A DNA stretch of 64,000 nucleotides, taken from positions 62,001-126,000 of the forward strand of contig JASANH010000652.1 in assembly GCA_030248295.1 (NCBI GenBank). The letters run 5' to 3'. Origin of the DNA: Mesodorylaimus sp. YZB2_4 (lineage: Eukaryota > Nematoda > Enoplea > Dorylaimida > Dorylaimidae). The notes under the pieces were generated by a model, which was not told where the DNA came from, did no database searches, and saw only the letters and a program-made list of their open reading frames with translations. The position numbers were made by a program, and so were the translations under genes. Shown here in pieces: positions 34,515 through 47,488 of the stretch. Numbering within the stretch: the first letter of the stretch is position 1; each line of letters starts with the position of its first letter.

Positions 34515-37460
34515 ATGTCTCAATCACCGACCAACCAATCGGTGAGTCAAACTGTCAGCAGCAGTCTCCCCTCCAGCAAAAAGGCAACTTCCGGTCCCGC
34601 GTCGAAAAGTCGAAGTAAAAGTAAAAGTAAGAGCAAATCGAAATCGAAATCCGGATCCAAAAAGAGGGATAAAAGTGTGTCAGCCGAGAAAAGTAGCGGT
34701 TCGAAAAGTGATTCGGCACTTGTGAATGCCAATGCCGAGTTTGCTATCGCCGTTATCGAGCGGGACGAAGGAGGTCGATACGGATGGGGATCGTGAGTAT
34801 TCAAGATTTACTTGCATTTGTGCTTAATGTGTCTTAGAATATTTTAGCTTCACGCCAGATTGCCTTCAATGGTGCTGCTCTCCTCAATTTCTGTTGGTCT
34901 CGTTGGCACTGATTGCCATCTCGCAGGGGTTCTTCGCCCATGGCATCTACAGCAGCTCTTTGCAAACGCTGCATCGCCGATATCACTTTTCCATGGTCTC
35001 CTTGGCCCTGATCAGGTGTATGTACGATGTTGGCATGGCTGTCGCATTTATTCCAGTCATCTACTTCAACATTCGAGGTAATGGTCTGAAAAGTTTGAAT
35101 TCTACTTCTGCGAAATCATGCTTTCTTGTTTCGACCAGGAGTAAATCGTCCGCAGTGGCTCGGTATCAGTTCACTGGTCACGGCAGCGGGATCTGCCTTG
35201 TGTGCGCTGCCTCATTTCCTGATCGATCCATACGAGCCGCCAGTCAGGCCTGAACAAAGCTGCCGGCCATTCACTCCCGAAGAGCAAACGTGTACCGAAG
35301 CAACCAACCTACGAGCCTACCAGTATATGCTCATGGCCGGGACATTCTTGAACGGCGCCGGGTCGGCTCCCTACTTCACGATGGCCATCGCCTACAGTAG
35401 GCTGTCTTGTTGTTTTCTGAGGTAAGTTGACAACCAGTTACGTTTTCAGTGGACGAGCACGTGTCCCCGGACTCTTCTATTCTGTATACGGGTGCGCTTC
35501 ACGCGTTCATGCTGTTGGGCTCTGCTATCGGCTTCATGATCAATGCGGAGATGGTCAGTGAAATCTATCTCGAGATCGATAAAGGCATGCGCGTGTAAGT
35601 CTTTCCTTATTCCACATGCTGTACGGATCGATCCGATTCCACATTTTTACTAGACCGCTGGCCAAAAACAGCCACGACTGGATCGGAGCGTGGTGGCTTG
35701 GAATCATGATCGCCACGTTTCTGTCGGTAGCGGCATCCCTGCCTATATTCGGATTCCCGAACTGTCTACCCGGCACCAACAAGAAAACTCCCATCCACAA
35801 AGCGGCGAGGCATGACGATGACGATGAAGGCGGAGCGAAGACCCAACGCGGCTTGCTGAAAAGTTTAACGGCAAGAGAAAATTTTTGCGTTATTGAGCAT
35901 GGAAGTTGCATTTGCATTTTTTTAGAGATGCCTAACCAACTGGACGTACGATGGGTTGCTGGTGGAGCAATGTGCATACATGATGGTCGTGACCAGCGTC
36001 TCCACATTCATGCCCATTTACCTGTGGTCCGTGTTCGGCACACCGCTCAAATGGAACAGGATTGGGACTGGTAAGTATGGGCTCTTCCTCGCACGCCTAC
36101 CACTGCATACCTTCTGTTCAGGGGTCGTGGTCATATTCGCCATGGTCGGCTCCTTGAGCGGCACATTCATCCACTATCATTTCCGGTTAAGCACATCCGC
36201 CAATTTACGCTTCTCACTCATCACTGCCGCGATTACCCTGCTTTTCTTGTGCGCCTCGTTCATCACTTGCGATGTGACTGAATTTGCGGGTGTGACGGCG
36301 GAGTATCCGATCATTAATGGGACCAAGTCACTGAATTCCATGTGCAACAAGCACTGCGGCGGGTGCAGTCTGGCAGATTACAATCCTGCCTGTTTTGTCA
36401 TGCAGGATCCCAAGACACGTATCAAAGAATACTACCAGTACTATTCTCCCTGCTTCGCCGGATGCACGAACGGGGTAAGTTGGTACTCGTACTACTCGTA
36501 TTTTGATGATAGCTGACTTTTTCAGACTTCCTTCTGTGGCTGCGCACCAGCCTCGAATGAGAGCGAGCCAAGGACGATCGGCGGCGGCAATGTCACTCTT
36601 CTGCAAGATGCGGAGTGCATCGCACCCAGGTGCTACTTTCGGTCAGTTGCTTTCCTGATAGCGTGTTCGTGGGCTGCCGTCTTCATCTTCGTTCGCATCA
36701 ATCCCCTCCAGCAATGCATGCTGCGGTAAGCTAAAGACGTTGATCGCTTATTCATTTCCTAGCGTTTTGAATTTCAGGTGCATTCCGTTCAAGGATCGTG
36801 TGGTCGGCTTGGCCGTGAGCGCTGTCGCTTCGCGTTTGCTGGGTATGTTGTGCTAAGGAGCATAGAAGTTGTGGCCATTCCACACTTTGATTCATTGCAG
36901 GCGCTGTGCCAGCAACGGCTGTGACGGGCCTGGTTATCATGCGAGCGTGCGATCAGTACGGAACCCACTGCGGTGAACAAGCATTCTGCGCCTGGCGTGA
37001 CGAAACCAAGCTCATGGTTCGTGCCAGCATAGGGGTCATTGTCGTTGGCCTCCTGGGCATGTTCGGTGTTGCCATGGCTCTTTTCGGTTACGAGGAGAAA
37101 CGCATAAAGAAGCCACGCGCCCCGAAGTTGCCCCGAACTGAATCAGGCTCAGACAGCAAGGGAAACGAAACGAAACCAGTCACGATCGAGATGGAAAATA
37201 TAAATCAAACGGATGCAAACTCGGCTACTGGCGCCGGTCAGAACAGGTCATCGAAAAGTATCATCGAGACATCGGTGATCGCCGGATCGAAGAAGAGCTG
37301 CGCCACGAAACAACGAACTTCTCGAAAAGGTATAAAGAAGGTGGTTGGAGGAAGCCCTGAAAAAAGCGCCAAAACTTCTTCGAAAAGTGTCAAAACAGTC
37401 TCAAAAGATGTCAAGACCCACTCGAAAAATGTCAAAAACACTCCCAAGTCTTTTGTGTAA
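34515..37460 (+). CDS. Organic anion transporter, SLCO/OATP family, 816 aa
   Basis: Ten exons: 34515-34792, 34848-35077, 35139-35396, 35450-35594, 35654-35870, 35926-36070, 36122-36474, 36526-36725, 36778-36842, 36901-37460. OATPs are 12-TM plasma-membrane carriers for amphipathic organic anions. Family marks: GRYGWGSFTPDCLQWC before TM1; the family signature region HDWIGAWWLGI at TM6; and a large Kazal-like extracellular loop with ten Cys from CNKHCGGC through FCGC to CIAPRC. The cytosolic N-terminus is unusual: about 90 residues rich in Ser/Lys with an alternating SKSKSK run. The C-tail is also Lys/Ser-rich (SVKTVSKDVKTHSKNVK). Intron 5 is GC-AG (gcaaga at 35871), supported because it restores KSLTRCLTNW in phase. 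Intron 6 is 51 nt without a stop, so its retention would keep the frame. Confidence 0.92.
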
Positions 37461-38633
37461 GGTCTGTGAAACTGCCTATCCATATACTAACCTGTGTGCG
37501 TGTTGAAGTAGCCATTTGGTTTTATGCTTGGTTCTCAGTGCAAGGCAGGACAGTGAGCCTGCATTCCTCGATTATATTAGATTCGCGTCTTTTTGTAGCC
37601 GGCTGTCCATCTAGTAATTGCGAAAGACCTTTCGGCTTTTGTCACAGCATTGTGCACAGCTCGCCACCACTACTCGTGACTGATCGGTCTGTGTGTGGTG
37701 GCCTGTGTGCTTGTGGCACCTTCCCTTTCCCAGAAAAGGTCGCCAGGTGTGACGTGCCAAATGAGATGCGCTTTTAGAAAACGAGCCACCAGCTACGAGA
37801 AAACTTGTTATTCTTCAGCTGAGAATTCATTGAACGGCAAGAAAAGTAAGAACTTGTTGTTTTAATCAATTTGCAATGCAGGAGGGCAGCCAGAGTATGC
37901 CAGTCAGTGTTTCAGGCATTGGTGTGGCTGATGTGCAGGCCTGGATAATGACTCTCATACGGTAGTTCTGACCCCAGTGCCACAGGCGCCAACTTGTCGC
38001 ACTAAATGCCTCTGATAAGTCACGCCTTGACTGGCATTTTACCACATCAGGCGTATACAGTCTCCAGACCGCGCTCCGTATGCAGCCCACGCAAAGTGCG
38101 ACTCCTGGGCCAGCGCTATCAGTATGCTACTGAAGACTGTAGTTGGTCGCGCTAAGATCATGCTGTCCACATGTTTTGCTACATCACCAGTCGATGCCCT
38201 CTCTAACTCTGGCTACAGCATGAGAGGCCGACGTCTATGTACACTGCATACCCACTCGTGCTTCGGTGCATTCGTGTACATTTCTGTTCTGGCACGTTAG
38301 CATTAAAGCACAAATTGTATCCTTGCTAATAGGGACCAGGTGGGCCAGCAGTGATAATGAATTCTGTCCCCGACGATACGTCAAAGTGACATTTTCTGTT
38401 TTACTCTAGGTGCGCTACACTAACAATGAATGTGCCATGCAACAAGGAACGAGCCTCGCTTCTTATCATTCATGCTGCTTGTCCTCTGCGGCATTGACAG
38501 GTGCCACCTGAATAGTACACGACACTGCTGACGGGTATTGAGAGGGAACGTGGGAAGGGATATTCGATCGGGTTCGAGGATCGCCCATTGTGCTAGCGCC
38601 TAAAAGAAACACGTCATTTCTGCTTTTTAAATG
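37461..38633. other. Convergent intergenic region, no gene seen
   Basis: 3' flanks of the OATP (+) and GPCR (-) genes. No supported frame, repeat or RNA. Confidence 0.4.
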
Positions 38634-39749
38634 TCAAATCCCACGCTTACCGATTTGATTTTTGTTGAAAACTTTGAAAAACGATTTTCGAAAACCACTA
38701 TGTAGAATAAAATACAAGTAGAACTTGCCACAATGCAGCAGTTCGCCTGTGATCACTTGCACTACTTCCACGCAATCCATCAATTGCTTGTAGCCCATGA
38801 AGATCACGGCACTCTCATAGCTCACACAATTCACGTCCGGCGTGGCTTGATCTGTCTTCAGAGCTAGCATTCGATAGGAGAACCAAGCAATGTGGTCGAC
38901 CAATGTGCTCACGGCCAAGATCAACTGCAAGTAACAACGCAGCTTGGTCGATTTCCATTGCTCTTTCTCGGACTGGTTCATGCTTCCTTGGGTCTTGTTC
39001 TTCAATTTAGCTACTCGTTTCGCCTTCATCCTCAGTCCCGCAACCACGCTAGCCGTCAGTACAGCCAGCACCGCGCACAGGGTCAACTTGATGTAGCCGA
39101 TAGCATTCTGGACCTGGGCGAATATAGAATCGTGACCATTACTTGAGTTATTGATCGAATCGATCAGAAATAGAACCAACGTGAAACCATGCACTCCACC
39201 CAGAGCCATGGACACTGCCACTGCGGTGTAGGCTGCGCGACGACGATCAACAAAAGCAGCGAACGTCATTGGCATCCAGATGGCCATGAACCGCTCGATG
39301 GACACGAACACGGTCAAAGCAGCCACGCTCAACTTGACCCAATCACCTAAGGACCAACCATACGCGAATGCTTGGTTCCAAATGTCCATCGCGTGACTGG
39401 GTGGAAAATGGAGAATTCTGATCACTCCATATTCGATCAGGACCACCATGTGCACGATTTCAATGGCAGATATGGCCTTGTAATAGGAGTATCCAGTGGC
39501 CGACATGGACTTATCGAGAAAGGTGACCAGCATGAGAACACTACCAATCAGGCCGATGATTCCCGATATGATCATGCTGTAGCCGATAGTGGCATCCAGA
39601 CTAGTAGTCACTTCGTCCCAATCAGATTTAACTCGACAGTAGGCTTCCAACTGCGGTTGCGTGAAGGCAGTGCTAGTGAAAAGGACAGTGTTCGAACACA
39701 GCGACGAGAAATCTCTGGCAGATGATTGTGAGTCAGAGCAATTGGCCAT
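38634..39749 (-). CDS. Rhodopsin-like 7TM receptor, intronless, 371 aa
   Basis: A single exon. ATG 39749 is chosen; the open frame continues upstream to 39860 but only through a GTG codon. After a polar N-terminus with Asn and Cys, seven hydrophobic segments follow: MIISGIIGLIGSVLMLVTFL, one around IEIVHMVVLIEYGVI, WVKLSVAALTVFVSIERFM, AVAVSMALGGVHGFTLVLFL, IKLTLCAVLAVLTASVVAGL, LQLILAVSTLVDHIAWF and VVQVITGELLHCGKFYLYF. SIERFMAIW takes the place of the DRY motif at the end of TM3. The tail is short and basic. This topology fits divergent invertebrate class A (FMRFamide-receptor-like) GPCRs; the ligand is unknown. Lack of introns in an intron-dense neighbourhood hints at a retrocopy origin or family-specific loss. 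Confidence 0.75.
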   Translation of the reverse strand: MANCSDSQSSARDFSSLCSNTVLFTSTAFTQPQLEAYCRVKSDWDEVTTSLDATIGYSMIISGIIGLIGSVLMLVTFLDKSMSATGYSYYKAISAIEIVHMVVLIEYGVIRILHFPPSHAMDIWNQAFAYGWSLGDWVKLSVAALTVFVSIERFMAIWMPMTFAAFVDRRRAAYTAVAVSMALGGVHGFTLVLFLIDSINNSSNGHDSIFAQVQNAIGYIKLTLCAVLAVLTASVVAGLRMKAKRVAKLKNKTQGSMNQSEKEQWKSTKLRCYLQLILAVSTLVDHIAWFSYRMLALKTDQATPDVNCVSYESAVIFMGYKQLMDCVEVVQVITGELLHCGKFYLYFILHSGFRKSFFKVFNKNQIGKRGI

Positions 39750-41708
39750 TTTAATCTTTTTCAATTTTGTCCAGCAATTTTTTAGATTTTCCTGATCGTG
39801 AGGTATTCTCAAAAATAAGTTGAACGCCTCGGCTGAACCAGTCGCTAGCCACTTGTTCACAGTGTCTCCTCGTCAGTGACAATCTCGTTCCTCTGGAACT
39901 CTGCCGATATCATTTACCTGAAATGCATATTCATTATTTATCGAACCAGCCAGCTGTTGGTTACTCATGTTCATTTAGAATTAATCAGAAATTTACAAGA
40001 AACTTAGATAACTAGTCAACGCAGGCAAATCTTTGAAAGCGCAGCTGCACTGATGAATAAGATGAATAACTGTGAGAAAAAAGGTAGTGAATCCCATAAC
40101 GTATGGAACACAAGGACTGTATGATTAGGGCCCATTATTTGGTACGGTAAACACTGGGCATGGCCATGAAGCCTATTGAAGGCTTTTGTTTGTGAAAAAC
40201 ATAAGCGAGTTTGTAAAAATAGGTGATTATTGGAATGAACGTGGAAAATGCAGCACATGGCATCCGCGTTTAGCACGGAAGGGCATATTAGGTGTTTTAT
40301 CGAGGTTTTGTATGCGATTCCTGCAGGATAAAGTCTGAGAGCTGAATTTGAAAAAAAAAATTAAATAAATAAAAATAAAAGTACAAAAATAAAAAATTTT
40401 GGTTAAAAGAGTGTCTTTTGTAGACTTCACAAGTATGCAGGGACAAGCATATCCTACTTTCCCTTTTTCATATGAGTGATTTAGAAGTCGTATAGCATAT
40501 TGATTTGCGGGTATTTTTTGTCCTTTGTCTCTTGTGAGCATTTGAGGATAGGTCTTCCAGTGACAGTGAAACAGGCATCATGGCTTTTGGAGAATGGGGT
40601 GGGTAGAAGGAGAAGGGCTGATAATATGATAAAATGTGAATAAGGCTATGATGCTTTTGGTTTTTGTTGAACTTATATTTTGCTTTGTGTCTCATAAACA
40701 TATTACATGTAAAAAAACATATTAGGTAGGACCCTACTGTATGCATAAACAGAAACAGATTATAATTCGGCATTCATAGATTGCCATAACAAAGGAGAGT
40801 ATTTTCTGGCTCATGTGTCGCGCCATGGACTTTGCTCCAAAGCGATTGGGACAATGACGGAATATCTGAGAACTTATTGGACTGGTTTAAAAAACTGTAA
40901 AATATCACAGCGTTTTCACATATGCCTCGCAACTACTGTACACCCACTCATTGAAGGCTGCATTGTCAGATAAGATAAACAGCGAGCCCATTTTGCTGAG
41001 GAACTGTAAACTATTTTTGCAGATTTGCGTTTTTCCGTCCAGAAAGAAAAGCCGAATCGAAAACAGAATAGTCAAATGTGGTCACACTGTATGCATAAAT
41101 AGAAACAGATTATAGCTCGGCGAGGGCTCGGCGAACAGATTATTGCGAAGGGCGAGTGCGGATATGAAGCGATGCAATGAAAGGTAAAAGAGTAAAAGTA
41201 GGCCCGCTAAAGCCATGGCCGTGGCTATTCGCAAAGCTCGCATGCTGTGACTCTAAGGACGTGAAGCATGAACGTAGCACTTTTTGATAAAAGTATTTTC
41301 TAGATGACTGTTTTAGTGATTCTCTCTGCTTGTCCGCAGAGGATATTAGTCGAAACACCGGATAATTGGACGTCGAATATCTGATTTTTCTGAGTGAGGT
41401 CAGGGCGGTACCTTTTAGAATCCATGTCCACACAGGCCATTCTACGATCAATGACGCAGATTGGCGAAAATAAAAACGTTGGTTTCACTGAAAACTTTTT
41501 TAGTACGACTGACACCTCATTAGGACTATCCTGCCCACCTGCAGAAACTTTACCATCCTGAAAAGAGCTCTCCTAAGTCGATCAACGACTTTACTTCAAG
41601 TTTGATTTTCGCACGCATTCAAGCATACAATTGTCGCAAATACGGGGAGTATTACAGACACAAGCATCCAAGAGACGGCTTCCCGGATCTCGCTGCGTCC
41701 ATGTGCGA
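39750..41708. other. Intergenic, A+T-rich, with a short direct repeat
   Basis: No gene supported. ctgtatgcataaacagaaac with agattataattcggc near 40737-40772 recurs with two or three changes at 41086-41121. Confidence 0.45.
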
Positions 41709-42857
41709 TCACTAAAATCGAATAAAAAGACACCGTATGCCAATAAGAAACACGATGGCGAGGCTCACCTTGGCATCGAAGACTTTCGACTCGGCGCCCC
41801 AGAGCGTCTTGTAGGCGGGGTTCTTTTGAGCAGCCGTCATCCCAGCCTAAAATATAAAATCTTCAGACGGAATCGAGGCTTAGCATCGATCTCTTACGTC
41901 GCTCCGTGCCAACGTTTTCGTTCCTTGGCCCTGAAACGGGACGAGATGACATCCTGTCTGACAACCAGCCCCCTGCTTACCTTAACGCCAGTTCGAGTAT
42001 TCCCTCGAGTCTGAAAAGAGTCAGCTACTTTCAGAAAACTAGGTTCCCATAGTTTGTACGCACCTTATCGAACACGCCCGACTTGGCGTCGTACAAGGTT
42101 TTATAGGCCGGATTCTGCTGAGCTGCCCGCATTCGCGACTGCAACGAAAGACGTGTGGGAAAGCGAATCGCCTTTTCCTACGAAGGACCTACATCTCCGA
42201 CGGCCACCGTTCCAGCGCCTCCAGTCTTCTAAAATGCGCAAAGTAAGTTGAGAGAAACGGGTCTCGAATCGACTCACCTGTCCTCCTTTGCCTTTGCCCA
42301 TGGCAGCATCGAACACGTCCGACTTGGCGTGGTACAAAGTTTTGTAGACCGGATTGTGGATGGACTTCTAAAAAGGCGGGGCTAAGATCAGAAAGCGCCA
42401 GCGGCTTCCAGTCACTTACGAAGCCTTGAGGCTTAGCGAAGGAGCGGGGATCGGATGGGACGCTGGGCGGTCTGGTCCTTCCTGAATCCTCATCGGACTG
42501 ACGATACTTGTCCTTCATGGTTCGCTGTGTCTGTCGGAGTCGATCATATTTGGCTCGTCCACCGTCTCTGCCCCTATTGTTGCCATGGAAGTCTGAGACC
42601 ATGGAGCCGGATCTTCGGTCGTCCCTGTCGGAGTAGGGTTCGTCTTTGGGCAGCCCGTACATGTGCACGTGGGCGCAATCGGCGCAATAATTTGGACTGT
42701 TTGGGTTGAGGCTATAAAAGCGTGCTGGCTGGGGTTTCTCCTCGCAGCAGCATTGCACAATGACCAGCATCATCGAAACGAGCACCAAACAACTCGCAAA
42801 TATCGCCAGTGCCAGCGGAAACGTTCCTGCCTCGATCGCTCCATTGATCGGCGCCAT
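41709..42857 (-). CDS. Single-pass membrane protein with NPAYKTL repeats, 260 aa
   Basis: Eight exons, minus strand: 42857-42420, 42367-42278, 42228-42193, 42138-42064, 42010-41981, 41930-41898, 41846-41769, and a final exon that starts with the stop codon 41711-41709. Every junction is phase 0. Residues about 13-35 form one TM segment (FPLALAIFASCLVLVSMMLV), followed by QCCCEE and a hydrophilic, Arg/Asp/Ser-rich cytosolic region. The C-terminal half repeats a motif once per exon: NPVYKTLYHAKSDVFDAAMG, NPAYKTLYDAKSGVFDK and NPAYKTLWGAESKVFDAK, with short linker exons (12, 10 and 11 codons) between. I know no family with this layout. NPxYKTL recalls phosphotyrosine/PTB docking sites, which would fit an adaptor role, but that is a guess. 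The in-frame upstream codon at 42893 is TTG. Confidence 0.75.
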
Positions 42858-43617
42858 CTCGCACGCGTTGAAGAGCACTCCAGCCAAAATCAAGACTGAC
42901 TGGTTTTATGGTTTGCCATCATGGGCATATGGTAGTGTAAAGTTGGGCTCGTTGCCCTGTCTTTGCAAGGTAAAAGTGAGTCACAGTCCAGTAAAGTAAT
43001 TTTTAGTGTGCAGGTCGGCCATATTCAAGTAAAGCGAAACAATTGCATGTAGTTAACGCTCATAAATCTGTGAATCATCAAGCAACATGCAAACAAAAGA
43101 TGGTGTTTTGTGTCTCATCAGCGCTGTTCAGAAGGATGAACAAGACCCGAGAAGATGACAAACGTTATGGTGAGAAATATGATTGGTGAGAGAGACTGAT
43201 TTTGGCAAAGCACATACACACTGTACATATCTCATCCTCGCCATTGTATGTTATTCTTTGAACTTTAAGACCAGCAGGTATAAATAATTTTTCAGAGTTC
43301 GTGGACACAACTGTTGATGCATGCACTGTGCTAGTAGTTATGAGCCAGCCGCTTAGGCTATATCGTTGCTCGGTCGGAAGCGGTAGTAGTACCCTAGCGC
43401 AAATGCTTGTAGAAATTTCCCCTTTTAACTTCTTGTAACGCAATGATAAAGCAGCTCAAGCATATGTCTTTTTCTAGACAAACGCGAATGCTGACACACG
43501 GCTGACTAAGCTTATGCTATTGTCAGAAGCCTGCTCACAGAGCGTTACGCTTATGCCCGATTGCTGCACTGGCAGCAAGCGGTGGCGGCACTTTATACAA
43601 AGCATATTCTTTCAACG
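42858..43617. other. Divergent upstream region, repeat-membrane gene and actin
   Basis: Should hold two promoters. No TATA box at a convincing position; no other gene seen. Confidence 0.4.
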
Positions 43618-45699
<2,082 letters not shown>

Positions 45700-47416
45700 T
45701 GCTTTTTGCGCAGGGGAATTGGATTTTGTACTCTATAAAGTGCAACCACTCCGCCAGACACTAACTTCACAAAAGCAGAAAACGCTCTCAGTCCATTCAG
45801 AATGTCATGATATAAATCATAAGTGGTGCTGGTTCATGAATTTCGTCGAAAATGTCAAACCTATCCTCTGGACAGCAGCATAACTACAACCAGAACACAA
45901 GTTAGAGGAAGCGCCCGCATATCTCATTCTCTCTGCTGACTAGTACTCGTACCTGTGGCCAGTTAGGATTAAGGTCCCGACGAAAATGGGTACCCTACTG
46001 CTGAGGGCCAGTTCACTTCAAGGATGCACAGTCATGCTAACTGTGCAAGAAATGGGCGGAAAACCACTAAAAGGGACAGCTTTACTAGAATAGGCAGCGT
46101 AACATTCTGGCGGTCGACAAAGCGTCACAGACCACCAATGGGAAGATTTGTAGGGTCTATCTGGTTTCTAGTTCACTCACACTCGGCACTAACCACTGAC
46201 TCGAACATACTCCGAAGAAAAAGATATGCTGGGTGGTATAGGGGTGGATGCGGTACTGTTTACGGCCTTTCGCCTGCGACATCGATTAAACTGACTCAGA
46301 CATGAAAGCGACCGCGAAAGGTGGATACCATGGCTAACCCATAGAGCACAGCCACCCAACTCGCTGGCTGTTCTCTATGGCTGGCGGCAGGCGAGAAGAC
46401 CGTGTCGCAGACTATACTGTACCTGGCGGGGTTCTATTTTGGCTCCCTGCTTTGGGGTGCTACTAATACGACTGCGGCTTCGATGCGACTGCGGCGACGA
46501 GCTCATGTAGTCGCCGCGGCATCGCTCGCCAGGTGCTGCTTCATTCGCGGCATGTTAGAAGCCACTCTCTCTGTCTGGGTCTCATGCAGGACCAGCCGCC
46601 TGCTAGAGCAAGGGGCGGGCTCGTGGGAGGCGTCGAAGGCTACTCAGGCTACTCACGTACGTCCACTGCGAGGACTATGTTAAGCGCCGCCTTATTTGTA
46701 CAACACTGCCAGGATGGGCAAGCACAAAAATCTTTGAGGGCCGTTCTCTATACGTACTGTAGTTCGCTTTAATGCGCAACTCTCGCACAGTGACGGCAAA
46801 TATTCGGCTCACTGCTCTGAGGTGAGTTCTGACCAAAGTCACCGCTACTGTACCTTCACCGTCGAGTGCGCATATCCGCGTTTGGTGACGTGGTACACGA
46901 ATGAACTGCTACATGCCTAGCTACTTTAAAAACCCAGGTGTTTATGAATGGGTGCACGAAAAAGAGTGACGGTAGCCCCTAATCTACTTACTGTACATAA
47001 TGTAGCATCTCAGCAGTCACCTCGTTTACCTAACTCGGAAGTAGCAGCGCTGTCACTTTGTATGTGAATCACTTCTTATCTGATTATTGTCTCAAAATGT
47101 GCAACCTCTCAATTGTTGCTACTCGTGTCGACTTTATTGCAAGAGCAAACGGGTCGTCACGCTGTTGTAAAAGTCACTTTATGGAGCAGAGTAGTGAAAA
47201 TTGAAAAGTTTGCTCCAGTGCGTCATGCCATTTAAAATAAACTAGTCGTTGGCGATGTGTCGGTGGAGACGATCGTATCTGTTCGCCCCTGTCGTCTGTG
47301 CGGTACGAGTACTTTCTTATAAACCTGAACTTGGCGTCTATATCAAAATATAAGGGCGTAGGCGGCCACAGTTTGGCAGCACCCCGTTCCTGTCCGTTAT
47401 TGTTTCACAGGCTGCC
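45700..47416. other. Intergenic, no gene seen
   Basis: Open frames at 46024-46772 have no domain, signal peptide or splice pattern. No repeat recognised. Confidence 0.4.
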
Positions 47417-47423
47417 TATAAAA
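47417..47423 (+). promoter_or_regulatory. TATA box of the metalloproteinase gene
   Basis: TATAAAA lies 66 nt before the ATG at 47489. Confidence 0.7.
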
Positions 47424-47488
47424 GGTCTGAGCTGACAACAGACGAGTAGTAGTGTTTAAAGAAGTGGAAGTAATCCAAAGTGACCAAG

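Noticed and set aside
39750-39860. Longer start for the GPCR
   Set aside because: The upstream extension begins at a GTG; the first ATG in frame is 39749 and gives a normal receptor N-terminus.
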